Part shown: piece by piece, positions 1 through 8,327 of the stretch
How positions within the stretch are numbered: the stretch's first letter is position 1
Layout: every line of letters begins with the position of its first letter
Assembly: GCA_007116575.1 (NCBI GenBank)
Contig: SKIF01000093.1
Span: 1 to 50,215 of the forward strand
Length of the DNA: 50,215 bases
Direction of reading: 5' to 3'
From: Paracoccaceae bacterium
Lineage (GTDB): Bacteria; Pseudomonadota; Alphaproteobacteria; Rhodobacterales; Rhodobacteraceae
Position numbers and translations under genes: made by a program
Notes under the pieces: generated by a model
What the model was told of the DNA's origin: nothing
Databases searched by the model: none
The model's input: the letters and a program-made list of their open reading frames with translations, nothing else

Positions 1-288
1 CGCCAGATGGTCGGTCAACCACCATGCGGTCCGTTTGGATGTGGCGAGATCACCAGCCCCGCAGCGATACCGACGGTCCCATCAGCCGCGATCGCGCGCC
101 GGAGGCAGAGGCGCGGCAAGACATGACTGCCCGGGCGCATACCCCGCCATGTCAGGATGACAGGCTTGTGGATCGGGTTACGCGCCCGGACCACTGGAGA
201 GCGCCTGAATTTCGAAACCAGTGATGTCACTGTTGCACCGGTTCGGCAGGCGTGACTGCGGCAACTGTGGCGTTCACCGCTTTGGGCG
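1..288. other. Window-edge region without a supported gene
   Basis: No coding region, RNA gene or repeat is recognised here. A minus-strand frame is open from about position 509 down to 15, but most of it lies antisense inside malate synthase and it resembles no known family. The stretch lies downstream of the malate synthase stop codon and may contain its terminator or the end of a gene outside the window. Confidence 0.4.
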
Positions 289-2430
289 CTACCCCTTGAC
301 CTCCAGCCGACGCGCATGCAGCACTGGCTCGGTATAGCCAGAGGGCTGTTCGCGGCCCTTGACAACCAGATCACAGGCGGCGCGGAAAGCAGGGCCGTCG
401 AAGCCCGGTGCCATCGGGCGGTAGGCCGGATCAGTGGCATTCTGGCGGTCCACCACTTCGGCCATGCGACGCATGGCGTCCATGACCTCGGCTTCTGACA
501 CAACGCCATGATGCAGCCAATTGGCGATATGCTGGCTCGAGATGCGGCAGGTGGCGCGGTCTTCCATCAGGCCGACATCATTGATGTCGGGCACCTTGGA
601 GCAACCCACCCCCTGATCGACCCAGCGCACGACATAGCCGAGGATTCCTTGCGCATTGTTCTCGACCTCGCGGATGATCTGGTCGTGACTCCATTTGCGG
701 AAAGAGGCCAGCGGGATTTCCAGCAGCGCCTCGACATGCGCGCGCCGCCCCCCCTTCGCGAGCTTTTCCTGCACCGCGCGGACTTGAACCTGATGGTAAT
801 GCAGAGCGTGCAGCGTCGCAGCGGTGGGCGAGGGGACCCAGGCCGTATTCGCACCCGCTTTGGGGTGCTCGATCTTGGTCTCCAGCATCGCGGCCATCTG
901 GTCAGGGACCGCCCACATGCCCTTGCCGATCTGCGCCCGCCCCATCAGCCCGCACTCCAGCCCGATATCGACATTGCGGTCCTCATAGGCCTTGATCCAG
1001 CCCTTGCGTTTGATGAAGTCCTTGCGCGAGAAGGGGCCGGCCTCCATCGAGGTGTGAATCTCGTCGCCGGTGCGGTCCAGAAACCCGGTATTGATGAAGG
1101 CAATCCGACCCCGGGCCGCATGGATGCATTGCTGCAGGTTCACCGAGGTGCGGCGCTCTTCATCCATCACGCCCATCTTGATCGTGTTGGGCGCGAGCCC
1201 CAGCAGGTTTTCGACGCGGGCGAAGATCTCATCCGCGAAACCCACTTCTTCCGGCCCGTGCATCTTGGGCTTCACGATATAGACCGACCCATGCGCCGAG
1301 TTGCGCGCGCCATCGGTCTTTTGCAGGTCATGCAGCGCGCAGGCCGTGGTGATGACCGCGTCCATCAATCCCTCGAACACCTCGTTGCCGTCACGGTCAA
1401 GGATCGCGGGATTGGTCATCAGGTGGCCCACATTCCGCACCCACAGAAGCGCGCGCCCCTTGAGGGTCTTGCCGCTGCCATCGGGGGCGGTGATCTCTAT
1501 ATCGGGGGCAAGCGCGCGGGTGATCGTCTGGCCACCCTTTTCCAGATTGGTGTTCAGGTCGCCGCGCATCAGCCCGAGCCAGTTGGAATAGGCCAGCACC
1601 TTGTCTTCGGCATCGACACAGGCGACCGAATCCTCGCAATCCATGATTGCTGAGAGGGCGGATTCGATCCGCACATCGGCCAGCGCCGCCTGATCACGGC
1701 CGCCGATGAAATGCGCGCGGTTGAAGACCAGTTCGACATGCAGCCCGTTATTGACCAGATAAACTGCATCCGGCGCGCGTGGGTCGCCCCGGTAGCCTGC
1801 GAATTTCGCAGGCGTTTCCAATGGCTTGCCATCGACCAGCAGGGCACTGCCCTTGACGTGATAAAGCCGCGCATCGGCATGAGAGTGGCCGGCCAGCGGA
1901 AAGGCTGCGTCCAGAAATACCCGCACCCGCGCGATGACCCGCGCGCCGCGGCCCTGCTCGTAGCCGCCCGGCGGGGGCGGCGTGCCCATCGCATCGGTGC
2001 CATAGAGCGCATCATAAAGGCTGCCCCAGCGCGCATTGGCCGCATTCAGCGCGTAGCGCGCATTGGTGACCGGCACCACAAGCTGCGGCCCCGCAACTTC
2101 GGCAATCTCGGGGTCCACGCCCGAGGTCTCGATCTCAAACGGTGCAAGCTCGGGCACAAGATAGCCGATCTCTTCCAGAAACGCCTTGTAGCCGTCGCGG
2201 TCATGGACCTGGTTGCGCCGGGCCAGATGCCAGTCGTCGATCTGCGCCTGCAACGCGGCCCTGTGCGCCAGCAACGCGCGGTTTTTCGGGGTCAGATCGT
2301 GAACCAGCGCCGAAAAGCCCTGCCAGAACTGCGCATGATCCAGCCCGGTACCGGGCAGCACTTTCTCTTCGACAAAGCCGCAAAGCACCGGCGCGACCTT
2401 CAGGCCGCTGCGCTCCACCATTGCTTGCAT
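289..2430 (-). CDS. glcB: Malate synthase G
   Basis: Malate synthase G condenses glyoxylate with acetyl-CoA to malate in the cytoplasm. The 713-residue product is close to the usual length of about 720. It carries the family block [10 protein letters not shown] at about residues 420-429, then [10 protein letters not shown], and the C-terminal [12 protein letters not shown] segment at about residue 622, whose aspartate (D624) matches the family's catalytic base. The ATG at 2430 is preceded by GGAAGGGGA. The frame stays open upstream, but that part is antisense to luxR and is not protein-like. A second ATG lies three codons in. The gene is transcribed alone, away from luxR, and a perfect TTGAC/GTCAA dyad lies upstream. 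By inference it serves glyoxylate and C2 metabolism. Confidence 0.96.
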   Translation of the reverse strand: MQAMVERSGLKVAPVLCGFVEEKVLPGTGLDHAQFWQGFSALVHDLTPKNRALLAHRAALQAQIDDWHLARRNQVHDRDGYKAFLEEIGYLVPELAPFEIETSGVDPEIAEVAGPQLVVPVTNARYALNAANARWGSLYDALYGTDAMGTPPPPGGYEQGRGARVIARVRVFLDAAFPLAGHSHADARLYHVKGSALLVDGKPLETPAKFAGYRGDPRAPDAVYLVNNGLHVELVFNRAHFIGGRDQAALADVRIESALSAIMDCEDSVACVDAEDKVLAYSNWLGLMRGDLNTNLEKGGQTITRALAPDIEITAPDGSGKTLKGRALLWVRNVGHLMTNPAILDRDGNEVFEGLMDAVITTACALHDLQKTDGARNSAHGSVYIVKPKMHGPEEVGFADEIFARVENLLGLAPNTIKMGVMDEERRTSVNLQQCIHAARGRIAFINTGFLDRTGDEIHTSMEAGPFSRKDFIKRKGWIKAYEDRNVDIGLECGLMGRAQIGKGMWAVPDQMAAMLETKIEHPKAGANTAWVPSPTAATLHALHYHQVQVRAVQEKLAKGGRRAHVEALLEIPLASFRKWSHDQIIREVENNAQGILGYVVRWVDQGVGCSKVPDINDVGLMEDRATCRISSQHIANWLHHGVVSEAEVMDAMRRMAEVVDRQNATDPAYRPMAPGFDGPAFRAACDLVVKGREQPSGYTEPVLHARRLEVKG

Positions 2431-2561
2431 CGCATTTCCCCTTCCGTGCGGCCGTAGCACTCCATCTCTACGGTCGTGCAGAATATCGGCTCGCGCGCCG
2501 CCGACAAGGGAGAAACCTCGACTGCGTGGGCGATTCATCGAATGGTTGAAAATCGTTTGGT

Positions 2562-2576
2562 TTGACGTAAGGTCAA
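2562..2576. promoter_or_regulatory. Dyad operator candidate between glcB and luxR
   Basis: A perfect inverted repeat TTGAC-GTAAG-GTCAA lies about 130 bp before the glcB start. Read on the minus strand, its outer arm supplies a TTGACC that could be the glcB -35 element, although no good -10 follows. A repressor or activator site for glcB is the simplest reading. The regulator is unknown. Confidence 0.35.
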
Positions 2577-2670
2577 CCGATGAAGTGGCCGCAATACCGA
2601 ATATAACCTCGCGGTCCTTTGTCGATCCGCCTGTCCGGGCGGCAGGACGTTTGTTGTTGCATGGTTGAAA

Positions 2671-2695
2671 CACCTGATCTCTTAATCTGCAGGTG
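2671..2695. promoter_or_regulatory. Dyad upstream of luxR (CACCTG-N13-CAGGTG)
   Basis: Perfect 6-bp inverted arms CACCTG and CAGGTG, separated by 13 bp, lie 63-87 bp before the luxR start. Canonical lux boxes are 18-20 bp, so this 25-bp dyad is only a candidate site for the adjacent LuxR or another regulator. Confidence 0.25.
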
Positions 2696-2757
2696 CCACC
2701 GGAGGACACTGAATTGCCGCGACATCCCGGAACAAGCGGCCATCGCAAGAGCGCGCC

Positions 2758-3462
2758 ATGAAGCCGCTTGACCTTGGCGCCGAACCAGATGACGGATCGG
2801 GCACGCTGGCGGAGCTGCTCGACCGTATCTGCGCGCGGTACGGGCTGGATTATATCGCCTATGCCGGGATCAATACGGTCGATGACTCGATACATGGTGT
2901 GGTGAATTATCCGGATGCCTGGAAATCGCATTATGTCGAGCAGGGGTATCAGCTGATCGACCCGACGCTGATCGCGGCCTCGCGCAGTGTCGGGTTGGTG
3001 GAGTGGGGCCGCCTGCGGGATTTCGACAGCTTCCGCAGAGTGTTTCGCGATGCAGCCGAGTTCGGCATTTCGACCACCGGGCTGACGATTCCGGTCCGCG
3101 GCCCCTTTGGCGACAAGGGCATGTTCAGTGTCGTCAGCAGCCACACCGAAGAGGAATGGCAGCGTTTGCGCCGCGAGTTCCTGAGCGCCTTGCAGACCGA
3201 GGCCACGCTGTTTCACGACCGCGTCATGCGCGAGGGGCGCAGCATGAAGATCATGCTGCAGCCGACCCTCTCGGAGCGCGAACGCGAGATCCTGCAATGG
3301 ATCGCCGCCGGAAAGTCGCAATTCGATGTCGGGGTCATCCTGTCTATCTCGACCCGGACGGTCGAGGTGCATCTGCGCTCGGCGCGCGAGAAGCTCGGCG
3401 CAATGACTACACCGCAGGCTGTGGCCCGTGCCATCGGCATGCGCCTGATCTATCCGATCTGA
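2758..3462 (+). CDS. LuxR-family quorum-sensing transcriptional regulator
   Basis: This 234-residue protein has the two-domain layout of acyl-homoserine-lactone receptors. The N-terminal autoinducer-binding domain shows the conserved W55, Y59, Y64 and D68 pattern followed by a proline. The C-terminal LuxR helix-turn-helix starts near residue 171 with [17 protein letters not shown] and continues through [17 protein letters not shown]. It lies 132 bp upstream of a luxI homologue on the same strand, so the two probably form a cognate receptor and synthase pair. By inference, ligand binding changes its DNA binding at the luxI promoter and at other targets. The signal molecule cannot be predicted from sequence alone. 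Confidence 0.95.
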   Translation: MKPLDLGAEPDDGSGTLAELLDRICARYGLDYIAYAGINTVDDSIHGVVNYPDAWKSHYVEQGYQLIDPTLIAASRSVGLVEWGRLRDFDSFRRVFRDAAEFGISTTGLTIPVRGPFGDKGMFSVVSSHTEEEWQRLRREFLSALQTEATLFHDRVMREGRSMKIMLQPTLSEREREILQWIAAGKSQFDVGVILSISTRTVEVHLRSAREKLGAMTTPQAVARAIGMRLIYPI

Positions 3463-3503
3463 CCCTCGGGCCTTCCTGACAGCGACAGTTTGGCTCATCC
3501 CCC

Positions 3504-3544
3504 CCCGGACTACGGGTTTCCCACAATATGCAGACATGCGGTCT
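3504..3544 (+). promoter_or_regulatory. luxR-luxI intergenic dyads
   Basis: Two short dyads lie before luxI: CCCG-GACTA-CGGG at 3504-3516 and AGAC-ATGCG-GTCT at 3532-3544. Either could be part of a LuxR-binding site. Neither matches a lux-box consensus closely, so the assignment is tentative. Confidence 0.2.
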
Positions 3545-3594
3545 TTCGTCATCCTGACAACCGAGGGGGGAAATTCGTAACAGAGGGGACTCCA

Positions 3595-4416
3595 ATGATA
3601 CTGATCGTAGATGCACATAACAGACACCACCACCACTCGGTACTCGACGAGATGTTCCAGTTGCGCGCACGCGTGTTTGGCGACCGGCTTGGATGGGATG
3701 TCCGGATCGAGGACGGGCGCGAGATCGACGAGTTCGATGCGCTCGATCCGGCCTATGTGATCGGACTCGATGACGCCTTCAACGTGGTTGCCTGCGTGCG
3801 CGCCCTGCAGACCACCGGACCGCATATGCTGGCCGATGTCTTTGCCGATATCCTGCAGGGCGAGGCGCCACTGCGCTCGGCGACGCTGTGGGAATCGACG
3901 CGCTTCTGTGTCGATACTGAACGGCTGGCCATGGTGGGGCGCGGGCCGGGCTCGGTATCGCGGGCAACCTGCGAATTGATGGTCGGCTCGCTCGAATATG
4001 CCCGCTCGAACGGGATCACCGATATCATCACCGTGATCGACCCGGTGATGAACCGCGTGCTGAAACGCTCGGACAATGCGCCATACGATTATGTCGGCGC
4101 AACTGTTCAGATGGGCGAGACCAAGGCCATGGCTGCGCTTCTGGACTGCACCGAGGAGCGCATCGCCCGCGTTCGTGCCTTTGCCGGAATCGAGGGGCCG
4201 GTCTTTGTTGACGAGGGGGCCATGATGGCGGCCCGCTTACGTCAGGCCGCGCATGGCGACAGCCTCACGGATTATCTCATCGACCAGATCGACGCGGCAA
4301 CAAATCCCGACGAACTCGAGGCGGCCTTGGCGCTGGTCGATGCAGTGCTCGGGCCGCAGCGGGGCGCGACCGGGGAAGCGCAGCACTCCGAACATACGCC
4401 GGATTTCGTAAGGTGA
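3595..4416 (+). CDS. Acyl-homoserine-lactone synthase (LuxI family)
   Basis: LuxI enzymes make acyl-homoserine lactones from S-adenosylmethionine and acyl-ACP. The invariant residues fall at their classical numbers: R24, F28, W34, D45 and D48. They are followed by the CVRAL, MLADVF and WESTRFCVD segments. The ATG at 3595 is chosen because GAGGGG lies just upstream and because this start gives the classical numbering; the frame is open further upstream. The product is 273 residues, against about 200-220 for well-studied homologues. The extra is a C-terminal tail of roughly 50-60 residues, partly acidic and alanine-rich. A run of four histidines occurs at residues 11-14. It is convergent with lolD, which ends 27 bp downstream. 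Confidence 0.95.
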   Translation: MILIVDAHNRHHHHSVLDEMFQLRARVFGDRLGWDVRIEDGREIDEFDALDPAYVIGLDDAFNVVACVRALQTTGPHMLADVFADILQGEAPLRSATLWESTRFCVDTERLAMVGRGPGSVSRATCELMVGSLEYARSNGITDIITVIDPVMNRVLKRSDNAPYDYVGATVQMGETKAMAALLDCTEERIARVRAFAGIEGPVFVDEGAMMAARLRQAAHGDSLTDYLIDQIDAATNPDELEAALALVDAVLGPQRGATGEAQHSEHTPDFVR

Positions 4417-4431
4417 TGTGAGCCGCGATCA

Positions 4432-4453
4432 GTCCGGCCCGGATCAGCCGGAC
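4432..4453. terminator. Hairpin between convergent luxI and lolD
   Basis: GTCCGGC and GCCGGAC pair perfectly around an 8-nt loop, overlapping the end of lolD. There is no T-tract. It could act as a bidirectional terminator between the convergent genes. Confidence 0.35.
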
Positions 4454-5127
4454 ACGATCCGGCCGGCCTCCAGCCGCACGATCCGGTCCATCCGGCGCGC
4501 AAGCTCCAGATTATGCGTGGCTATCAGTGCGGAGAGGCCGGTTTCGCGCACCAGGGCCATCAGCGCGCCGAAGACCTGTTCCGAGGTTGCGGGGTCCAGA
4601 TTGCCGGTTGGCTCATCGGCGAGAAGCAGGCTGGGCGCATTCGCCAGTGCGCGGCAGAAGGCGACCCGCTGCTGCTCGCCGCCCGACAGCGCCGCAGGGC
4701 GGTGTGCCCCACGCGCGCCCACACCGACACGTTCCAGCAACTCGTGCGCGCGCGTTTCGGCATGGCGCCGGGGCACGGCATTGGCAAGCTGCGGCAGCAC
4801 GACATTCTCCAGCGCCGAGAATTCAGGCAGCAGGTGGTGGAACTGATAGATGAAGCCCACCTGTCCGCGCCGTGTTGCCGTGCGCGCTCGGTCCCCCATC
4901 CGGGTCATTTCGACCCCGTTGATCGCAATCGAGCCGGAATCGGGCGTGTCGAGCAGCCCCGCAATATGCAGCAGTGTCGATTTTCCCGCGCCCGACGGTG
5001 CGACAAGCGCCACGACCTCGCCCCGGTCGAGCGTGAGCGAGGCCCCCTGCAGCACCTGCACGGCATTGGGGCGCCCCTTGTTGTAGGTCTTGGTGATACT
5101 ATCAACGGCGAGAGCCTGATCATTCAT
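4444..5127 (-). CDS. lolD: Lipoprotein-releasing ABC transporter ATP-binding protein
   Basis: LolD powers release of outer-membrane lipoproteins from the inner membrane. The 227-residue protein has a Walker A motif APSGAGKST at residues 43-51, the Q-loop region, an LSGGEQQ signature at residues 147-153 and a Walker B segment [12 protein letters not shown] near 167-178, all typical of the LolD/MacB branch. Its start overlaps the end of the permease gene by 8 bp, so the two are translationally coupled. The first glycine of the usual GPSG Walker A form is alanine here, which is a tolerated change. Confidence 0.94.
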   Translation of the reverse strand: MNDQALAVDSITKTYNKGRPNAVQVLQGASLTLDRGEVVALVAPSGAGKSTLLHIAGLLDTPDSGSIAINGVEMTRMGDRARTATRRGQVGFIYQFHHLLPEFSALENVVLPQLANAVPRRHAETRAHELLERVGVGARGAHRPAALSGGEQQRVAFCRALANAPSLLLADEPTGNLDPATSEQVFGALMALVRETGLSALIATHNLELARRMDRIVRLEAGRIVSG

Positions 5128-6406
5128 AGCGCAACGCCTCGACCGGGTTCATCCGCGCCGCCCGCCGCGCCGGAAAGATTGTCACGACGAATGACAGCGT
5201 GAGTGAAAGGGCCACTGCCTTGAGGACATCTTCAAACCGCAATTCTGCCGGAAGCGCGTATATCCCGCGGATCGACGGATCCCAGACGCCACCGCCCGCC
5301 ATATAATTCACGAAGCTGAAGATCGGGTCGATATAGATGGCAAACAGGCACCCCAGAACCACGCCTGCAATCGTGCCCAGCACGCCAACGCTTGCCCCGC
5401 AGATGAAGAACACCCGCAACACCGAGCCCTCTGACAGGCCCATCGTGCGCAGGATGCCGATATCGCGGCCCTTGTTCTTGACCAGCATGATCAGCCCCGA
5501 AATGATGTTCATCGCTGCAATCAGCACCAGGATGGAGAGGATCACGAACATCACGTTATCCTCGACATCGAGCGCACGCAGAAAGCTGCCCGCGCTGTCG
5601 CGCCATGTCCAGAGCATCGCGCGTTCGCCGCCCGCGCGCAGAAGCTCGGTTCGCATCGCGTCAATCTGGTCGGGATTGGCGACCATGACCTCCATCTCGT
5701 CGGCCACCCCGTCGCGGTTGAAATAGATCTGCGCCTCGTCAAAGGGCATGTAGATCCGTGTCCGGTCGATATCATAGCGCCCCGCCGTGAAGATATAGAC
5801 CACCTCATAGGCCGAGATGCGCGGGGAGGTGCCGAACGCCGTGCGTGCCCCGTCGGGCGAGATCACGCGCACCGAGTCGCCGAGTGTGACATTGAGTTCG
5901 CGGGCCACGCCCGACCCGAGGGCAATGCCTTCGGTAAAGCGGTTGATGTCGCCAATACTGCTTTCCGGATCAGCCACGCGGGGGATGGTCCGCAAGTTCT
6001 CATGGCTGATACCAAAGACCTCAACCCCCGAATTGCGCCCCTGCGCCGAGGCCATGACCTGACCCCGGATCAGCGGTGCGACCCGCGTCACGCCGCGCAC
6101 GGCAGCCAGCCGTTCGGCCATGTCCTCGTAATCCTCGATCACGCGGCTGGTGCGCCCGGCCTCGTCGACATGGACCGAGGAAAAGACAGTCACATGCGCA
6201 TTGGCACCGAGGATCGTATCAACAAACTCCGCCCGAAAGCCCGAACGTACCGACAGGGTGGCGATCAGTGCAAAGACGGCCAGCATGATGCCCAGAAAGG
6301 AGATCACGGTCATCACGCTGACGCCGCCGTCCGCGCGCCGTGCCCGCAGATAGCGCCAGGCGATCATCCATTCGAACGCAGCGAAAGGGGGCGTGTGGCC
6401 AGTCAT
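5120..6406 (-). CDS. lolC: Lipoprotein-releasing system permease LolC/LolE
   Basis: This 428-residue inner-membrane protein has the FtsX/MacB-type layout. One transmembrane helix lies near residues 25-50 (after the [10 protein letters not shown] segment), followed by a large periplasmic domain of about 220 residues and three C-terminal helices. It forms the transmembrane part of the Lol exporter with the overlapping lolD product. The ATG at 6406 is preceded by CAGGATCC and gives the usual LolC start; an upstream in-frame ATG would add 29 residues that are not family-like. Only one permease gene is present, as in the single-permease (LolF-like) arrangement common outside the gammaproteobacteria. 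Confidence 0.92.
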   Translation of the reverse strand: MTGHTPPFAAFEWMIAWRYLRARRADGGVSVMTVISFLGIMLAVFALIATLSVRSGFRAEFVDTILGANAHVTVFSSVHVDEAGRTSRVIEDYEDMAERLAAVRGVTRVAPLIRGQVMASAQGRNSGVEVFGISHENLRTIPRVADPESSIGDINRFTEGIALGSGVARELNVTLGDSVRVISPDGARTAFGTSPRISAYEVVYIFTAGRYDIDRTRIYMPFDEAQIYFNRDGVADEMEVMVANPDQIDAMRTELLRAGGERAMLWTWRDSAGSFLRALDVEDNVMFVILSILVLIAAMNIISGLIMLVKNKGRDIGILRTMGLSEGSVLRVFFICGASVGVLGTIAGVVLGCLFAIYIDPIFSFVNYMAGGGVWDPSIRGIYALPAELRFEDVLKAVALSLTLSFVVTIFPARRAARMNPVEALRYE

Positions 6407-6537
6407 GCACGGATCCTGCTGAGACGTCGCAGGCAACCTCATCGGATCGGCCTGCAAGGTCAAGGGCAAAGCGGCACGGGTTGTGTCACGCAAGCGCGAT
6501 CAGCTTTCGGCGCACAAGGCGCTCAGAACCTGCGGCC

Positions 6538-7524
6538 TTACAGCATCCCGGGCAGAACCTGATCGGGCGGGCGGTGCCCATCGGCGAAGGTCTTGATGTT
6601 CAGGATCACTTTCTCGCCCATCTCGATCCGGCCTTCCAGCGTGGCCGAACCCATATGCGGCAAGAGCACCACATTGGGCAGGTCGCGCAGGCGCGGATTG
6701 ATCTGATGGCCATGCTCGAACACATCGAGCCCGGCGCCCGCGATCTCGCCCGCGCGCAGCCCCCGCGTCAGCGCGTTCTCGTCGATCACCTCGCCGCGCG
6801 AGGTATTGATGATGACGGCGCTGGGCTTCATCAGCTTCAGCCGACGCGCATTCATCAGATGGAAAGTCGAGGGCGTGTGCGGGCAGTTGACCGAGATCAC
6901 ATCCATGCGCGCCACCATCTGGTCGAGGCTCTCCCAATACGTGGCCTCCAGCGCGTCCTCGACCTCCGGGCGCAAGCGGCGGCGATTGTGGTAATGCACC
7001 TGCATCCCGAAGGCCGCCGCGCGGCGCGCCACGGCCTGACCGATCCGGCCCATGCCCAGAATCCCCAGCCGCTTGCCCCCGATGCGCGTGCCGAGATGCG
7101 ACATCGGCGACCAGCCACGCCAGGCATCGGCCTGCATTTCCGCCAGGCCCTGCGCGATCTGGCGCGTGACGGCCAGCATCAGCGCCATGACCATATCGGC
7201 CGTATCTTCGGTCACAACGCCGGGCGTGTTTGAGACCAGAATCCCGCGCTGGCGGGCCGATTGCACGTCGATATGGTCTACACCCGCACCGTAATTGGCG
7301 ATCAGCTTCAGCCGCGACCCGGCCTGCGCCATCATGCTGGCGTCGATCTCATCGGTGATCGTGGGCACCAGCACATCGGCACGGCGCATCGCCTCGGCGA
7401 TATCGTCGCGCGACAGCGGTGTGTCTTCGTCGCGCAGGGTGACATCGAAGAGTTCGGTCAGCCGGGTCTCGACCACTTCGGGCAAGCGTCGCGTGACGAC
7501 AACACTCAGACGGGGATTTGGCAT
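6538..7524 (-). CDS. D-2-hydroxyacid dehydrogenase (glyoxylate/hydroxypyruvate reductase-like)
   Basis: This 328-residue NAD(P)-dependent dehydrogenase of the D-isomer-specific family probably reduces glyoxylate or hydroxypyruvate. The cofactor motif GILGMGRIG spans about residues 154-162, the catalytic arginine is R243 in NTSRGEV, and the catalytic histidine is H290 in LPHMGSA. The usual motif DVFEHEP, which supplies the catalytic glutamate, reads DVFEHGH (residues 267-273), so glycine 272 stands where the glutamate is expected. Activity may therefore be altered. The ATG at 7524 has AGAGGTGAG upstream. The gene lies 131 bp upstream of lolC on the same strand. Confidence 0.88.
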   Translation of the reverse strand: MPNPRLSVVVTRRLPEVVETRLTELFDVTLRDEDTPLSRDDIAEAMRRADVLVPTITDEIDASMMAQAGSRLKLIANYGAGVDHIDVQSARQRGILVSNTPGVVTEDTADMVMALMLAVTRQIAQGLAEMQADAWRGWSPMSHLGTRIGGKRLGILGMGRIGQAVARRAAAFGMQVHYHNRRRLRPEVEDALEATYWESLDQMVARMDVISVNCPHTPSTFHLMNARRLKLMKPSAVIINTSRGEVIDENALTRGLRAGEIAGAGLDVFEHGHQINPRLRDLPNVVLLPHMGSATLEGRIEMGEKVILNIKTFADGHRPPDQVLPGML

Positions 7525-7674
7525 GGGCGCGTCTCACCTCTTGGCTAGGCATTGTGTTTGAGGCAAACTGCCAGCACTCGGCATGATCTACAAGCTGTCT
7601 TGTGGTATGCATGGCCGAGACAGGCATATCAGAGCAGTCAGGGATCCCGGAGCGAACCGGGACAAGGACAGGAC

Positions 7675-8178
7675 ATGACATCGACACGCTTTCTGGGGGC
7701 GCTGCTGGCCGCACTGCTTGCTTGCGGGCCCGGTGTGGCGCAAGTGGCTGATCGCGGCCCCGTCACCAATCTTCCGATGCCGCGTTTCGTCTCGCTCAAG
7801 GCCAATGAAGGCAATGCGCGTCGGGGGCCGGACCAGTCGCACCGCATCGACTGGGTCTATACTCGGCGCGACTTGCCGCTGCGCGTGGTGGCCGAGTTCG
7901 AGCATTGGCGCCGGGTCGAAGATAATGACGGCCAGGGCGGCTGGATGCATTACGCGCTTCTGTCGGGCATCCGCACGGCGCTTGTGCAGACCGACATGGT
8001 CCAGCTGCACCAGCGACCCGACAGCGCGAGCCCGGCCGTGGCCTTGCTGGAACGCGGCGTGATCGCGCGGTTGCGACAGTGCGAGGCCGAATGGTGCCGT
8101 CTGGAAATGGATGGCGCGCGCGGCTGGGCCGAAAAACGCCACCTCTGGGGGGTGGACCCCGAGGATGTGTTCGACTGA
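7675..8178 (+). CDS. Exported SH3-like domain protein
   Basis: The 167-residue product starts with a signal peptide (about residues 1-23, ending near GVAQ). Two bacterial SH3-like modules follow. The first holds the motifs NARRGP and DWVYTRRDLPLRV; the second runs from about HQRPDS to ARGWAEKRHLWGV. Proteins of this type bind cell-wall or ligand peptides and are often found in the periplasm of Rhodobacterales. The precise partner is not predictable. The ATG at 7675 is the one that gives the signal peptide; the frame is open upstream. It is divergent from the dehydrogenase gene. Confidence 0.8.
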   Translation: MTSTRFLGALLAALLACGPGVAQVADRGPVTNLPMPRFVSLKANEGNARRGPDQSHRIDWVYTRRDLPLRVVAEFEHWRRVEDNDGQGGWMHYALLSGIRTALVQTDMVQLHQRPDSASPAVALLERGVIARLRQCEAEWCRLEMDGARGWAEKRHLWGVDPEDVFD

Positions 8179-8208
8179 AACCCACCATCCGTCTGTAAAT
8201 TTCGTGTT

Positions 8209-8274
8209 GGGCAAAGCGCCCACGGGCCGTGCCCACCCATCTACCCACCCTCACGGCCCGAGGGCGCTTTGCCC
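8209..8274. repeat. Palindromic intergenic element, copy A
   Basis: A 23-bp inverted repeat with one A/A mismatch (8209-8231 pairing with 8252-8274) encloses a 20-nt C-rich loop, CCCACCCATCTACCCACCCT. The outer arms are GGGCAAAGCGCCC and GGGCGCTTTGCCC, and the inner arms are CGGGCCGTG and CACGGCCCG. A related element occurs at 42724-42798 with nearly the same core and loop but different outer arms. It lies between two convergent genes and could also stop transcription. Confidence 0.75.
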
Positions 8275-8327
8275 GCGCGCGGCGGTAAAGCCCTCCATCT
8301 GACAGAGGGGGGCGGACGCAGGCGGGC

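Noticed and set aside
24-224. 66-codon frame at the left edge
   Set aside because: It has no ribosome-binding site, no family resemblance and a residue composition like random high-GC DNA.
508-1653. Long plus-strand reading frame opposite malate synthase
   Set aside because: High-GC coding DNA leaves long open frames on the opposite strand. The translation resembles no family and lies entirely within glcB. The same applies to 1711-2457.
2431-3825. N-terminal extension of malate synthase
   Set aside because: The frame is open far upstream of 2430, but that part is antisense to luxR and luxI, and a good ribosome-binding site supports the start at 2430.
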